Shown: positions 8,667-18,168, numbered from the stretch's first letter. The stretch is DNA of 64,000 nucleotides from Polyangium sp. 6x1 (GCF_029946515.1 NZ_JARZHH010000001.1:558001-622000); one strand, 5' to 3'. Notes: a model not told the origin generated them from the letters alone. Numbers and translations are program-made.

Positions 8667-9494
8667 TCATTCGACGCCGCCGAGCGCGTTCAGCGTCTTG
8701 CTCCACTTCTTCTCGGCCGCGATCTTCTTCGGCGATCGCTTGTCGTAGTCCGGCGTCGCGGACGCGGACCAGCCCGCGCTCGCGAGGAGCGTGACGTTCT
8801 TCGCCGCCTCGTCGTCGCTCTTGCCGAATTGCACGGCCTCCCAGACCGCGGTCTCGCCTCGGGGGCAAGCGTCCGGCTTGATCCCGTGGTCGATCGCCGT
8901 TTTGATGAATTCGTAGCTCCGACCCACGAGCGCGCAGCGGCGGTGGGCTTCAGGCCGTGTCGTCTCGCGCATGTCGGCGCCGGCTTCGAGCAGCAGGGCC
9001 AGGGCAGGGGCATTGTTGTATTGCGCGGCGCGACCCACGGCCTCATCGAGCGCGGCGCGGTCTGGCTTGCCGGCCAGCTCGGACTTGACGTCGTCGAGGT
9101 CGCCGTCGGTCGCATAGTACGCGAGCATGCTCCCGTAGGTCATGGTGAGCGCGACGATCTGGAGCCCACGGCCGGCCATCACGAGCAACGCGAGCGCGCC
9201 GAAGAGGATACCGGCACGCAGGAGCGGCTTGCCTTTGGCCTCGTTGAACTTGCGGCGCACGAACCCGCCGAAAACCGTGAGCGCCATGATGAGCACACCG
9301 GCCGCCGCGAGCCCCGCGACCTCGCCCCAGTGCTTCGGCAGCGGCGTGCTCGTGCCATACACCGAGAGCGCGAGATGGAGGTCGAACGCGGTGTTGAGCA
9401 CGCCGACCAGGGCGACGAGCACGCAAGCTCCGCCGATGAGGATCCCCAAGAGCCCGACAATGCCCACGTCCGATGATGTCTTCGACTCCGCCAT
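8667..9494 (-). CDS. Membrane protein with ankyrin-like C-terminus
   Basis: 275 residues from an ATG preceded by GAGGAG. Three or four hydrophobic segments in the first 140 residues (GIVGLLGILIGGACVLVALV and following) precede a soluble part whose repeats (APALALLLEAGADMRETTRP, EFIKTAIDHGIKPDACPRGE) have ankyrin helix-turn-helix spacing, with LLLEAGAD the standard ankyrin signature. A protein-binding role at the membrane is inferred. It is convergent with the DUF421 gene and stands alone. Confidence 0.78.
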   Translation of the reverse strand: MAESKTSSDVGIVGLLGILIGGACVLVALVGVLNTAFDLHLALSVYGTSTPLPKHWGEVAGLAAAGVLIMALTVFGGFVRRKFNEAKGKPLLRAGILFGALALLVMAGRGLQIVALTMTYGSMLAYYATDGDLDDVKSELAGKPDRAALDEAVGRAAQYNNAPALALLLEAGADMRETTRPEAHRRCALVGRSYEFIKTAIDHGIKPDACPRGETAVWEAVQFGKSDDEAAKNVTLLASAGWSASATPDYDKRSPKKIAAEKKWSKTLNALGGVE

Positions 9495-9610
9495 ACGCCG
9501 CTCCTCGTTCGTCGAGCGGCACTTATGGCAGAAAGCCAACCCGATGGGAACAGGCGTCTACGGCCCCCGGACGGATACTCCCCGCGCGGCCTGCGAACTG
9601 CGTGTCCGCG

Positions 9611-10630
9611 TTAGAGAGGAGGTGAAAGCGCGTCGCCACGCACTGCACGGGAGAACAGCTTGTGCCATTGCGCGATGCCGAGGTCCGCGCGGACGAGCTT
9701 TTGGTCACGCACGTCAGGCTCGCGGGGCGACGTCGACATCAGCATGCGCCGATCGTCGGGTTGCACCAGGGCAAACTCGGCCCACAAGGAAAACGCCGCG
9801 AGGAGCTTGCCCACGAAGGGCACGTTCACGAAATATCGCGCGAAGATCCACGTCGCCTCGCGGTCGACCGGCGTGCACGCGACGACGCCCGACAAACGTG
9901 GCCCGAAGCGGAGGAGCAAGAGCCCGGGCAGCCGCGCGTCGATCCGAGCGCTGAAGCCACGCTTCGGGCCGTCCCCGGGCCTCCGGAGCGTACCGAATGT
10001 GCGTATCGTGTCCCCCTCGACCTTCACCTCGTAGGGGTCGAGCCGCGCCCCGATGCCGCGCAGATATCGGCCGTGCGCGAACGGCACGTGATGCAGGTCG
10101 AGCATCCCTTCCATCACGCGAAGCTGCGGCAGCGGCCACACGGTCTCGTGGTCCCACGCATGTCGATCCGTTTCGGGCAGCTCCTCGAACCACGGCAGCG
10201 GAGGCCGATCCGCGCGGACGCCCCCGTGCCATAACCACACGAGTCCGCGGTGCTCGCGCGCCTCGTATCGACGAATCGAAAGATCACGTCGACTCGGCTC
10301 GCCTTCGGGCTCGCAGGGCATCGCCGTACATGCGCCGTCCACCCCGAAACGAAAGCCGTGATACGGGCACGAAAGCTCGCCCGAAATCACGCGCCCGAGG
10401 CCGAGGTCCGCGCCGCGATGGGGGCAACGCGCGCCGTGGGCCACGATTTCGCCGGCCGCGCTCCGCCAGAGGACGAAGGACCGGCCCAGCCGCCGCACGG
10501 TCCGCGGTCGCTCGCGGACGTGACGCGCGGACGCGATGGGATACCAGCAGTCGCGCGGAAGCGAAGGCTCCGCGCCTTCGAGCATCGAGAGCGAGTGTCT
10601 TTCGCCGTGCGTTCGTTGTGGCATGTTCAT
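9611..10630 (-). CDS. Rieske non-haem iron oxygenase, alpha-subunit type
   Basis: 339 residues. The Rieske [2Fe-2S] centre ligands are Cys69/His71 (CPHRGADLGLG) and Cys88/His91 (CPYHGFRF). The mononuclear iron site is ExxxDxxHxxxxH at Glu174-Asp178-His181-His186 (EGMLDLHHVPFAH). It should use O2 and electrons from a separate reductase to hydroxylate or demethylate an aromatic or hydrophobic substrate, like VanA-type enzymes; no reductase gene is adjacent. It is divergent from an AraC regulator with only 45 bases between the starts, so the regulator probably controls it. Confidence 0.9.
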   Translation of the reverse strand: MNMPQRTHGERHSLSMLEGAEPSLPRDCWYPIASARHVRERPRTVRRLGRSFVLWRSAAGEIVAHGARCPHRGADLGLGRVISGELSCPYHGFRFGVDGACTAMPCEPEGEPSRRDLSIRRYEAREHRGLVWLWHGGVRADRPPLPWFEELPETDRHAWDHETVWPLPQLRVMEGMLDLHHVPFAHGRYLRGIGARLDPYEVKVEGDTIRTFGTLRRPGDGPKRGFSARIDARLPGLLLLRFGPRLSGVVACTPVDREATWIFARYFVNVPFVGKLLAAFSLWAEFALVQPDDRRMLMSTSPREPDVRDQKLVRADLGIAQWHKLFSRAVRGDALSPPL

Positions 10631-10635
10631 GGAGC

Positions 10636-10650
10636 CCTCGACGGTCGAGG
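10636..10650. promoter_or_regulatory. Inverted repeat in the oxygenase/AraC divergent promoter
   Basis: CCTCGA-CGG-TCGAGG fills much of the 45-base gap between the two divergent starts (10630 and 10676). AraC proteins of this type usually bind direct repeats, so this is a weak operator candidate. Confidence 0.3.
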
Positions 10651-10675
10651 ATGCGCCCCCCGAGGACCCTCGTCA

Positions 10676-11725
10676 GTGACATCGAACGCCAGAAACGCTG
10701 ACTTCGCGCGACAACCGACCCACAACGCGCGCCTCGCGGGCCGCATCGTCGACGTCGCTGCGGCAAGCGGGACCGACACAACCGCCCTCTGCCATGCGGC
10801 GGGTCTTTCGGGCGAGGACCTCCGCTCGCCGGAGACGCGCGTGCCCCTCACCTCGATATACACGCTCGTGGAGAAGGCCGCGGCCGCGATCGCCGAGCCG
10901 CTCTTCGGCGTGAGGGTCGCATCGGGCGTCGACGTCGAGATCTTCGACGTGCTCGGCTTCCTCGTCCTCACGAGCCCCACATTTGGCGTGGCCATGGAGC
11001 GCACGCTGCGTTATCAGCGCCTCTGGAACGACGGCGAGCGATATTCGCTCGTCGTCGAGGCGGGGCGCGCGCACCTGCGTTACGAGCCCTTCGGCGCAGA
11101 GCGACGGGCGCACCGCCTCATGGCCGAGATGTTCGCCTTCGACGTCGGCGTGAACGCTCCCAAGCTCGTCGCCGAGCCTGCATTTGCCACGGCCATTCGA
11201 TTTCGAGGTGAACCATCCTGCGACCGCGCGGCCTACGAGGCTGCATTCCATGCGCCCGTGACCTTCGCGTCCCCGATCGACGAAGTGGTCCTGCCCGCGA
11301 ACATGTTCGAGAAGGCCATGCCGCTCGCCAACGAGGCCATGCACGCGTACTTCCAGCGCCACGCCGACGCGGCGCTCGCGCAGCTCGGCCCCGAAGCCTC
11401 GCTCCTCTCTCGATTGCGCACGTTCGTCGCCGATCGCCTGCCCGAAGGCGACGCCTCGCTCGCGGCGGCGGCGGCCTCGCTCGGCATGAGCAGCCGTACG
11501 CTCCAGCGAAGGCTACGCGCCGAGGGCACGTCCTTCGAGGACCTCGTCGACGGCGTGCGGCGCGCGCGCGCCATGGCCTACCTCGACGCGCGCGTCTCGA
11601 TTGCAGAGGTCGCCTATCTCCTGGGATATGCGGAGCCAAGCGTGTTTCACCGCGCATTCAAGCGGTGGACGGGCATGACCCCCGAATCGTGGCGGGCGGC
11701 AGAGGCGCGCGGGACGTCGCGCTGA
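10676..11725 (+). CDS. AraC family regulator with N-terminal ligand domain (PF12625-like)
   Basis: 349 residues from a GTG preceded by GAGGA at nine bases. The N-terminal 200 residues match the arabinose-binding-like domain of the OruR/ArgR type of AraC regulators (FDVLGFLVLTSPTFGVAMER, LMAEMFAFDVGVNAP). The C-terminus carries the two AraC helix-turn-helices: SLAAAAASLGMSSRTLQRRL, then VSIAEVAYLLGYAEPSVFHR and AFKRWTGMTPESWR. Length and order are normal. It is divergent from the Rieske oxygenase and upstream of the methyltransferase/P450 pair, so either may be its target. Confidence 0.92.
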   Translation: MTSNARNADFARQPTHNARLAGRIVDVAAASGTDTTALCHAAGLSGEDLRSPETRVPLTSIYTLVEKAAAAIAEPLFGVRVASGVDVEIFDVLGFLVLTSPTFGVAMERTLRYQRLWNDGERYSLVVEAGRAHLRYEPFGAERRAHRLMAEMFAFDVGVNAPKLVAEPAFATAIRFRGEPSCDRAAYEAAFHAPVTFASPIDEVVLPANMFEKAMPLANEAMHAYFQRHADAALAQLGPEASLLSRLRTFVADRLPEGDASLAAAAASLGMSSRTLQRRLRAEGTSFEDLVDGVRRARAMAYLDARVSIAEVAYLLGYAEPSVFHRAFKRWTGMTPESWRAAEARGTSR

Positions 11726-11777
11726 GGACCCGGCTCGGCGGCGGACCGTCGCTCTCGAAGTGCTCCCGCCGAGCACG

Positions 11778-11845
11778 CGTATTGCATCGAGCCTGAGCCA
11801 AAGGCGCGAGCTCGCAATACGACGCGTACACAAATTTGCAATACG
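11778..11845. repeat. Octamer gcaatacg repeated three times upstream of the methyltransferase gene
   Basis: In the 382-base gap 11726-12107 the octamer occurs inverted at 11778-11785 (cgtattgc) and direct at 11814-11821 and 11838-11845, the direct copies 24 bases apart. This could be a regulator site set, perhaps for the AraC protein just upstream, but such short words may recur by chance. No gene is seen in this gap. Confidence 0.3.
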
Positions 11846-11908
11846 TCTTCAACACGCCCTGCGTGCTCCCATCGCAGGAGAGGCGCGTCCCGTGCGGCGT
11901 TTCCTGGC

Positions 11909-11937
11909 TTGACAATGTCAGTATGGATAAGTACAGA
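11909..11937 (+). promoter_or_regulatory. Candidate promoter with overlapping palindrome
   Basis: A consensus -35 TTGACA (11909-11914) is followed, 17 bases on, by a weak -10 TACAGA (11932-11937). The -35 overlaps the palindrome TGACA-A-TGTCA (11910-11920), a plausible operator. It points toward the methyltransferase and P450 genes, about 170 bases upstream of the first start. Confidence 0.4.
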
Positions 11938-12107
11938 CACGCTGCCGCAAAACGCATGTGCGACGAGCGGCCCGTTCCCCTCCGGTCCTGGTACGGACAC
12001 ACCACGCCGGCCTTTTTCGTCCTTCTCTCCCGACCCTCGAAGGCAATTTTTTCGAAGTGAGCGCAGCGGAGCTCGAGCCCTCCTGCGCATCCATTGCGGA
12101 GTCATGC

Positions 12108-13130
12108 ATGAACAACGCTATCGAAACGAACGACCTCTCGGTGCGGATGCGCTCCTTGGGCGTCTTCAACATGTGGATCTCGCGGATGATCTACGTCGCG
12201 GCGAAGCTCGGAATCGCGGACGCGATCCATGAAGGCCCGCGGAGCAGCGATGATCTCGCGGCCTCTTTGGGGGTCGACGCGACCGCGCTCCATCGAATGC
12301 TCCGGGCCCTCTCCGGGGCGGGGGTTTTCACCGAGCTACCGGAGAGGCAGTTTGCCTCGACGCCCCTCGGCGCAACCCTGCGCACCGGCGTCCCCGGCTC
12401 CATGCGCGACTTCGTGCTGCTGTTCGGCGGCGACGTCTATGCGCGCGCCTGGCTCGATCTGCTCTCCAGCGTGCAGTCCGGCAAGACGGCCGTCGAGCAT
12501 GTCTTCGGCGCGCCGCTCTATCCTTATCTCGCGGGCCACCCCGAGGACGCGCAGCTCTTCGACAAGGCGATGACCAGCTTCACCTTCGTCGATACGAACG
12601 CGGCCGCCGCCCGTTATGATTTCTCCGCGGTCCGCACGGTGGTCGACGTCGGCGGAGGTCACGGCAGCCTCCTCGTCGCCGTCGTCGAGAGGAACCCGGA
12701 GCTTCGAGGGATCCTCTTCGATCAGCCGCACATCATCGAGGGGGCGCGGGCGCGAATCGCCGCGAGCGCAATCGCGTCGCGTTGCGAGGTGGTCGCCGGT
12801 GACTTCTTCGACGCCATCCCCAGCGCCGACGTCCACATGCTCAAGCACATCATCTGCAACTGGGACGACGACGCGGCCATTCGAATCCTGAAGAGCTGCC
12901 ACCGCGCGCTCCCGCCGGGCGGGCGAATCCTGGTGATCGAATCCGTGATCGGCCTCTCTGCGCCCGCCGAGCTCCTCGACGTCCACCTCCTCACGGTGGT
13001 CGGAGGGCGCATGCGCACCGAGCAAGAGCATCGAGATCTGCTGGCTGCGGCGGGCTTCCGCCTGACGCGCCTGCTCCCCACCGACGTCGGCCTGCAGCAC
13101 GTCGTCGTCGAGGGGATACGCGAGCCCTGA
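12108..13130 (+). CDS. SAM-dependent O-methyltransferase-fold enzyme (family 2), altered catalytic residue
   Basis: 340 residues; ATG at 12108 with GCGGAG just upstream. The N-terminal winged-helix dimerisation domain (IYVAAKLGIADAIHEGPRSS, LHRMLRALSGAGVF) and C-terminal Rossmann domain with SAM motif VDVGGGHG (179-186) place it in the acetylserotonin/caffeate O-methyltransferase family (PF00891). The family's catalytic His, normally in (L/C)H(D/N)W, aligns with Cys250 in KHIICNWDDD. It may therefore not be a simple O-methyltransferase; RdmB in anthracycline biosynthesis is a family member that became a hydroxylase. It lies 89 bases ahead of a P450 and is probably co-transcribed, suggesting tailoring of a small molecule. 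Confidence 0.88.
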   Translation: MNNAIETNDLSVRMRSLGVFNMWISRMIYVAAKLGIADAIHEGPRSSDDLAASLGVDATALHRMLRALSGAGVFTELPERQFASTPLGATLRTGVPGSMRDFVLLFGGDVYARAWLDLLSSVQSGKTAVEHVFGAPLYPYLAGHPEDAQLFDKAMTSFTFVDTNAAAARYDFSAVRTVVDVGGGHGSLLVAVVERNPELRGILFDQPHIIEGARARIAASAIASRCEVVAGDFFDAIPSADVHMLKHIICNWDDDAAIRILKSCHRALPPGGRILVIESVIGLSAPAELLDVHLLTVVGGRMRTEQEHRDLLAAAGFRLTRLLPTDVGLQHVVVEGIREP

Positions 13131-13219
13131 CGTGGCCGGCGCGGCAAAGGGGGGGGGACGTCGCGAGAGAAACGACACATCACCACACATTCACGCACGG
13201 ACCGCTTCCCCTGCACCCC

Positions 13220-14461
13220 ATGGACCTATCTTTCGACCCGCGTCATCCTGATTTCATCGAGAATCCTTTCCCGACGCTCCTTCATTTGATGGAGCACGAG
13301 CCCGTCTTCTGGAGTGAGAAGCTCCATGGCTGGGTGCTCACGCGCCATGAACACGTGCGCGCATCGCTGCGTGATTCGCGGCTGTCGGCCGATCGCGTGC
13401 GCCCGTTCCTCGCCCATTTCAAGGGTCCGGAGCGTGAGGAGGTGCAAAACCTCGTCGCGGGCCTCTCGATGTGGGCCTCCTTCAACGAGCCCCCGGTGCA
13501 CACGAGGCTCCGCAGCCTCATGAACAAGGCCATGACGTTGCCATCGATCCTGGCGCTCGAGCCGCGCGTGCACGCGCTCGCCGAGGAGCTGCTCGATACC
13601 GCGCTCGAGCGCGGCGAGATGGACATGATCGCCGATTTTGCCTATCCCCTCTCCGCGACGATGATCGCCGAGCTCTTCGGCGTGCCGCGCGCCGACGTCC
13701 CCTTGCTGAAGAAGTGGTCCGACGAGCTCGGCGCGTTCATCGTCCAGTCGCGCACGCTCACCAACAAGTATGCGATCGCGGCCGGCGGGCTCCGCGCCAT
13801 GACATCCTATTTCGAGGACGTCATCGCGGAGCGGCGCCGGCGCCCGCGAGAGGACATGCTCTCGCGCCTCATCGCGGCCGAAGAGAAAGGCGAATTCCTG
13901 AGCGCGCAAGAGCTCTTCGCCTGCTGTGCGCTCCTCTTCTTCGCGGGGCACGAGACCACGACGCACCTGATCGGCAATGGCATGATCGCGCTCCTCCGCC
14001 ACCCCATGGCGCTGGCCGAGCTGCGAGATCGTCGCGACGACGCCGCGCTGATGAGCTCTGCCGTCGAGGAGATGCTGCGCTGGGACGGGCCGCTGCTCAT
14101 GATGGCGCGCGTCGCCTCGGAGGATGTCGAGCTCTCGGGCAAACGCATCCTGGCCGGCTCGCGCGTCTTCCTCATGATCGCCGCGGCGAACCGTGATCCG
14201 CGGGTATTTGCTGATCCGGCTCGCTTCGACATCCACCGGAAGGACAACCGGCACATCGCCTTCGGCAACGGCATTCACTATTGCATTGGAGCGCCGCTCG
14301 CCCGCCTCGAGGCGCGTGTCGCCTTCCCACGCCTGCTCGAACGCCTGCCGAAGCCCGAGCTGGCCACATCGAAGCTCGTGTGGCGGGACGCATTCGTGGT
14401 GCGCGGTGTCGACCAGCTCCCCATACGTTTCGCGCGGCCCTCCCCTGCCCCCGAACCTTGA
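13220..14461 (+). CDS. Cytochrome P450
   Basis: 413 residues, normal for a soluble bacterial P450. The I-helix oxygen motif is AGHETT (242-247), the K-helix ExxR is EMLR (Glu284-Arg287), and the haem thiolate is Cys355 in FGNGIHYCIGAPLAR. It needs ferredoxin and reductase from elsewhere; none is next to it. Resemblance to CYP107/CYP109-like hydroxylases is general only. It follows the methyltransferase-fold gene in the same orientation, so both probably act on the same substrate. The C-terminus is Pro-rich (PSPAPEP). Confidence 0.95.
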   Translation: MDLSFDPRHPDFIENPFPTLLHLMEHEPVFWSEKLHGWVLTRHEHVRASLRDSRLSADRVRPFLAHFKGPEREEVQNLVAGLSMWASFNEPPVHTRLRSLMNKAMTLPSILALEPRVHALAEELLDTALERGEMDMIADFAYPLSATMIAELFGVPRADVPLLKKWSDELGAFIVQSRTLTNKYAIAAGGLRAMTSYFEDVIAERRRRPREDMLSRLIAAEEKGEFLSAQELFACCALLFFAGHETTTHLIGNGMIALLRHPMALAELRDRRDDAALMSSAVEEMLRWDGPLLMMARVASEDVELSGKRILAGSRVFLMIAAANRDPRVFADPARFDIHRKDNRHIAFGNGIHYCIGAPLARLEARVAFPRLLERLPKPELATSKLVWRDAFVVRGVDQLPIRFARPSPAPEP

Positions 14462-14471
14462 CCGCTCGAAA

Positions 14472-15467
14472 TCAACCGTGTAGCTCTCGAAGCAGCGTAT
14501 ACGATCGCTTGCGCGCCTCTGCGTCCGGGATCGCGCATAGGACCATCAGCTCATCGACGCGGGTGGCATCGAGGAGGTGGTCGAGCTGCTTGCGCACGGA
14601 CGCAGGATCGCCGACGACGTTTTGCGCGAGCCACTGCTCGGCGAACGCGCGCTCCTCCCATGTCCACGAATACGCCTCTGCCTCCTCCATCGTCGGATAC
14701 GGATCACGTTTGCCCTGACGCACGCGCAAGAACGCGAGCGCGCTCGGGAGCGCCAGGCGCCGCGCCTCGGCATCGGTGTCGGCGACGATCACGATGGCCC
14801 CGATCATCGCTTCGGGCCGGGGCAGCGCGGCCGACGGGTGAAACGTGCCGCGGTAGAGCTCGAGGGCGGGCAGCGTATTGGCTTGGCTGAAATGGTGGGC
14901 AAACGCGAAGGGCAAGCCGCGCCGGCCGGCGAGCCGGGCGCTGTAGCCACTCGAACCGAGCAGCCAGATGGGCGGTTCATTGCCGAGCGCGGGCACGGCG
15001 CGAATGCCGTGGTAAGGGTGACCCTCGCTGAACTGGCCGCGGAAGAACCCATAGAGCTCGTCGAGCATCGCAGGCAGGCCGTCACCCGTGTCTTCGCGGC
15101 CCAGGGCCGACGCCGTGAGGGGGTCCGTCCCCGGGGCGCGGCCGATGCCGAGGTCGATGCGGCCGGGAAAAAGCGCCTCGAGCGTGCCGAATTGCTCCGC
15201 GATCGCGAGGGGCGCGTGGTTGGGGAGCATCACGCCGCCGGAGCCCACACGAAGGGTCGACGTCGCGGCGGCGACCTGCCCAATCAGCACCGCAGGCGCG
15301 GCCGATGCGATGCCGGGCATGGCATGATGCTCGGCAAACCAGTACCGACGGTATCCGAGCGCCTCGACGTGGCGCGCGAGCTCGATGCTCTCGAGGAACG
15401 CCGAGCGCGCGCTGGAATCCTGCCGAACGGGCGCCAGATCGAGCACGGAAAGCGGAATCCGGTTCAT
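14472..15467 (-). CDS. LLM class flavin-dependent oxidoreductase (luciferase-like)
   Basis: 331 residues starting [20 protein letters not shown]. The pattern [44 protein letters not shown] and [11 protein letters not shown] is typical of the YhbW/MsnO8 branch of the luciferase-like monooxygenase superfamily, which uses reduced FMN and O2. Substrate unknown. It is convergent with the P450 gene, 10 bases apart, and may or may not belong to the same pathway. I start at ATG 15467 because the conserved family sequence begins there. Confidence 0.9.
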   Translation of the reverse strand: MNRIPLSVLDLAPVRQDSSARSAFLESIELARHVEALGYRRYWFAEHHAMPGIASAAPAVLIGQVAAATSTLRVGSGGVMLPNHAPLAIAEQFGTLEALFPGRIDLGIGRAPGTDPLTASALGREDTGDGLPAMLDELYGFFRGQFSEGHPYHGIRAVPALGNEPPIWLLGSSGYSARLAGRRGLPFAFAHHFSQANTLPALELYRGTFHPSAALPRPEAMIGAIVIVADTDAEARRLALPSALAFLRVRQGKRDPYPTMEEAEAYSWTWEERAFAEQWLAQNVVGDPASVRKQLDHLLDATRVDELMVLCAIPDAEARKRSYTLLRELHG

Positions 15468-15551
15468 TCGAATCTTTTTGGGAGCGCGCGCCGAGGATGT
15501 CAAGCTCGGCCCTCGCTCCGACCCGGATCCCGTTCCAGGACAAACCCCGGG

Positions 15552-16178
15552 CTAACTCGGCGGTGGGCCCTCGTTGTCGAGGTGCTTCTGCAAAAGCCCG
15601 AGCTTGTTCCGCGCGGAGAGGACCTGCTGCCGCAGCGACTCCGCCTCCCGCGAGAGGTCCTGCGCTTCGGCGTCGCGGGCGTCGAGCATGAGCTGCTGCG
15701 CGCCCTCGACCACCGCGCCGAGCCCTTCGAGCGCCTGCGCGATCGAGGCCCGCAGCTCGGCGCGATCGGAGCCGTCCCCGGGCTCGCGTTTGACCGCCGC
15801 AGCGCGCTGCATGATCACGTTGACCTCGGCCGCGCGCGCGCCGAGTTGCGCGAAGCGCTCCCGCAGCTCCAGAAACTTCGCGGCGCACGCGTCGATCTCC
15901 ACCACGCGGGCGTTGATGGTCGCCGCCGCGGCGGCCTGCCGGTCACGCGCGGCGTTCACGGCCTCGACGAGCGACTTCAAGTGCTCGGCGAAGCGCGACT
16001 GCGAAGCGGCCGCGTCGCTCGTGGCCCGCGCCGCCTGCTCGAGCCCCTTCTGCGAGCTCAGCGGCGCCCGCGCGACTCCCGCGGCGAGATCCTCGAAGCG
16101 CCGCAGCTCCTGCTCCAGGGCGAGCGCTGCGGCCGCAAGCTCGCCTCCCTCGCCTCGACGACGATCGTCCTTGCTCAT
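15552..16178 (-). CDS. Alanine-rich coiled-coil cytoplasmic protein
   Basis: 208 residues starting MSKDDRRRGEGGELAAAALA, with no signal peptide or membrane segment. Nearly the whole length is predicted helix with heptad-like spacing (LKSLVEAVNAARDRQAAAAA, LRERFAQLGARAAEVNVIMQ, LSREAESLRQQVLSARNKLG), so a long coiled coil is likely. It recalls the coiled region of chemoreceptor-like or structural proteins but has no signalling hairpin. No function can be assigned. Confidence 0.72.
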   Translation of the reverse strand: MSKDDRRRGEGGELAAAALALEQELRRFEDLAAGVARAPLSSQKGLEQAARATSDAAASQSRFAEHLKSLVEAVNAARDRQAAAAATINARVVEIDACAAKFLELRERFAQLGARAAEVNVIMQRAAAVKREPGDGSDRAELRASIAQALEGLGAVVEGAQQLMLDARDAEAQDLSREAESLRQQVLSARNKLGLLQKHLDNEGPPPS

Positions 16179-16311
16179 ACGACGAGCATACCCACGCACG
16201 CACCGGGCGCGCCATAGCCCATGCGCTCCACGCGCACGCGAGGGGCGCGGGCGGGCCCACCCCTTCCGGTCGTCGGGGCCGGGCGAACGCTTCGCGCGCA
16301 TGACGGTTCGT

Positions 16312-18168
16312 TCATTTGGGCACGGGCGGGATCACCACGTCCGTGATGGTGACGGCGTATCCGCCGGCGGGATACGCATACGACGAGTAGCTGTCGAGGC
16401 CCCAGACCACGAGGCCGAACGGCCCGTCGCTCTTGGCCGTATGCCGGCCGTTCTGGCAGCCGTTCACGCCGATCTCGGCGCGCATCAGATCGACGGTCGT
16501 CACCTCGAATCGTCCGTCCGACCCGACCGGCTTCCAGCCGGAGATCACGCCCAGGCAATCGACGGTGACCTCGGAAAAACCCTTGCTCGTCTTCACCCGT
16601 GTGAGCGTGAGGTTCGTCGTCGGATAGGCGGGATCCGTGAAAAAGACGTAGTTCGAGAGGAACTGCTCGGGCGGCAGCATGATCACGAATTCCTCGTCGC
16701 CGAGGTTCTTCTCGAAATTCGGCGCCGTCGCGCCCTCGCGCGTGCCGCCCGGGATGTTGCAGGTATCCATGATCTGGGCGATCGAGAAGGGATGCGCCGC
16801 GTCCTGGCTCGACACGCGGAACGGGCCGGTCGCCTGGAAATCAGCGATCTGGCCCTGCGCGAGCGCCGCGGGCGCCCCGCCGACGGGCGGATCGAACGCG
16901 AGCGTCGTCCCGTCCGCGACGCCGACCATGCGGTAATGGATGTTCTCGGGCTGGAGATCCTTCCTGCGCGTCTCGTAGGGTGCGGCCACGTATTCGTTCG
17001 CGAGCGCCGAGACCGGCAAGATCTGCTGGTGCGTGGCCTCGCCGCCGGGCCCCGGCACGGGCTGCAGCCGGAAGAAGCGGTTTCCGGTGACCACCGCGAC
17101 GGGTTTGTCGCTGAGGACCACACTCCCGGAGGGATCCGACGAGCTCGCCGGGAGCTCCCATTGCAGATACTCCCCGGCCGAGAGCGTGAAGCTCGCCGGC
17201 ATTCCCTTCGGCGCCGCGGGGAAATCGGCGCCCGCGGGCAGGTCGACGGTCGGCAGGAGGTCGACCTTCGTGCCGTCCTCGGTCGCGAGGACGTGCGCGA
17301 AGAGCGGCCCCGGCGGCGTGGCCGTGCCCTGGGGCGTGGCCATCACGATGTAGTTCGTGCCCCACGCCGAGGTCGGGAAGAGAAGCTCGGCGCTCGGGAA
17401 AAACGACTCGGCGCCGCCATACGGGAGAATGTCGTACGCGCTCACGGGCGTATCGGAGACGATATGGAACGCCTCGCCGCGGCCCGTGCCCGCGACGAGC
17501 GTCGGCGCGGCGATCGCAGGCGGCACCGGGCAGGTCAGCGGTTTGCCCGTCTCGGGCATGATCGAATTCGGGTCGTGCGAGAGGAAAAGCACCGCGACCT
17601 CGCCCTCGGGGATGCCCTCCGCCGGCACCGCGGGCCACGACGACTCGGGCATGCCGTTCTTGGGAATCCTGCCGAACGTCGTCACGTCGAACGATTGCCC
17701 GCCGCGCGTGACGGAGACCTTCGCGGGCCGGGGCCAGGTGTTCGTCAGGAAAACCGCAAAACAAGGCGGGAGCGCCGGAGGGTAGGAGCCGGCGGTCGTG
17801 ACGCGGAAATCGCAGCCGACGTTGCCTTTGCTCTCGGCGGCGGCGGCGCACGCGGGCGCGCACGCCCCGTCGAGGCAGCCCTGATCGGCGGGACAAACCG
17901 AGACGACCTGCCCGGCCTCGTCGACGATCGAGCGCAAATCGGGGCTACAGCCGAGGGTCCCGTTCGCGTCGGGCCCGCCGTCGAAAAACACGGCCCCGTC
18001 ACCGCCCGCGCCGCCCGCGCCACCGGCGCCGCCGCTCGCGCCGGCGCCCGAGGCCCCGCTGCCCTGGGAATCCTGTCCGCACGTCCATGTCGCGAACGCG
18101 ACGCACAGGACGAGCGCGCCCTGGACCGCCGCCACGCTCGCTGCCCGAAACCTCGACATCGTCCTCAT
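16312..18168 (-). CDS. Secreted IgGFc-binding-domain protein
   Basis: 618 residues. An N-terminal hydrophobic segment ending WTCGQDSQGSG is followed by a Gly/Ala low-complexity linker and a short Cys-rich segment (CPADQGCLDGACAPAC). The remaining 480 residues (HIVSDTPVSAYDILPYGGAE, LATEDGTKVDLLP, DKPVAVVTGNRFFRL) match the IgGFc-binding N-terminal domain family (PF17517), which is abundant in myxobacteria as surface proteins of unknown ligand. The antibody-binding name comes from animal homologues and does not imply that role here. GGAGG precedes the start. Confidence 0.87.
   Translation of the reverse strand: MRTMSRFRAASVAAVQGALVLCVAFATWTCGQDSQGSGASGAGASGGAGGAGGAGGDGAVFFDGGPDANGTLGCSPDLRSIVDEAGQVVSVCPADQGCLDGACAPACAAAAESKGNVGCDFRVTTAGSYPPALPPCFAVFLTNTWPRPAKVSVTRGGQSFDVTTFGRIPKNGMPESSWPAVPAEGIPEGEVAVLFLSHDPNSIMPETGKPLTCPVPPAIAAPTLVAGTGRGEAFHIVSDTPVSAYDILPYGGAESFFPSAELLFPTSAWGTNYIVMATPQGTATPPGPLFAHVLATEDGTKVDLLPTVDLPAGADFPAAPKGMPASFTLSAGEYLQWELPASSSDPSGSVVLSDKPVAVVTGNRFFRLQPVPGPGGEATHQQILPVSALANEYVAAPYETRRKDLQPENIHYRMVGVADGTTLAFDPPVGGAPAALAQGQIADFQATGPFRVSSQDAAHPFSIAQIMDTCNIPGGTREGATAPNFEKNLGDEEFVIMLPPEQFLSNYVFFTDPAYPTTNLTLTRVKTSKGFSEVTVDCLGVISGWKPVGSDGRFEVTTVDLMRAEIGVNGCQNGRHTAKSDGPFGLVVWGLDSYSSYAYPAGGYAVTITDVVIPPVPK

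Noticed and set aside
10676-15467. Polyketide or peptide synthetase gene cluster around the P450
   Set aside because: No synthase, carrier or condensation domain is present; only tailoring-type enzymes and a regulator.
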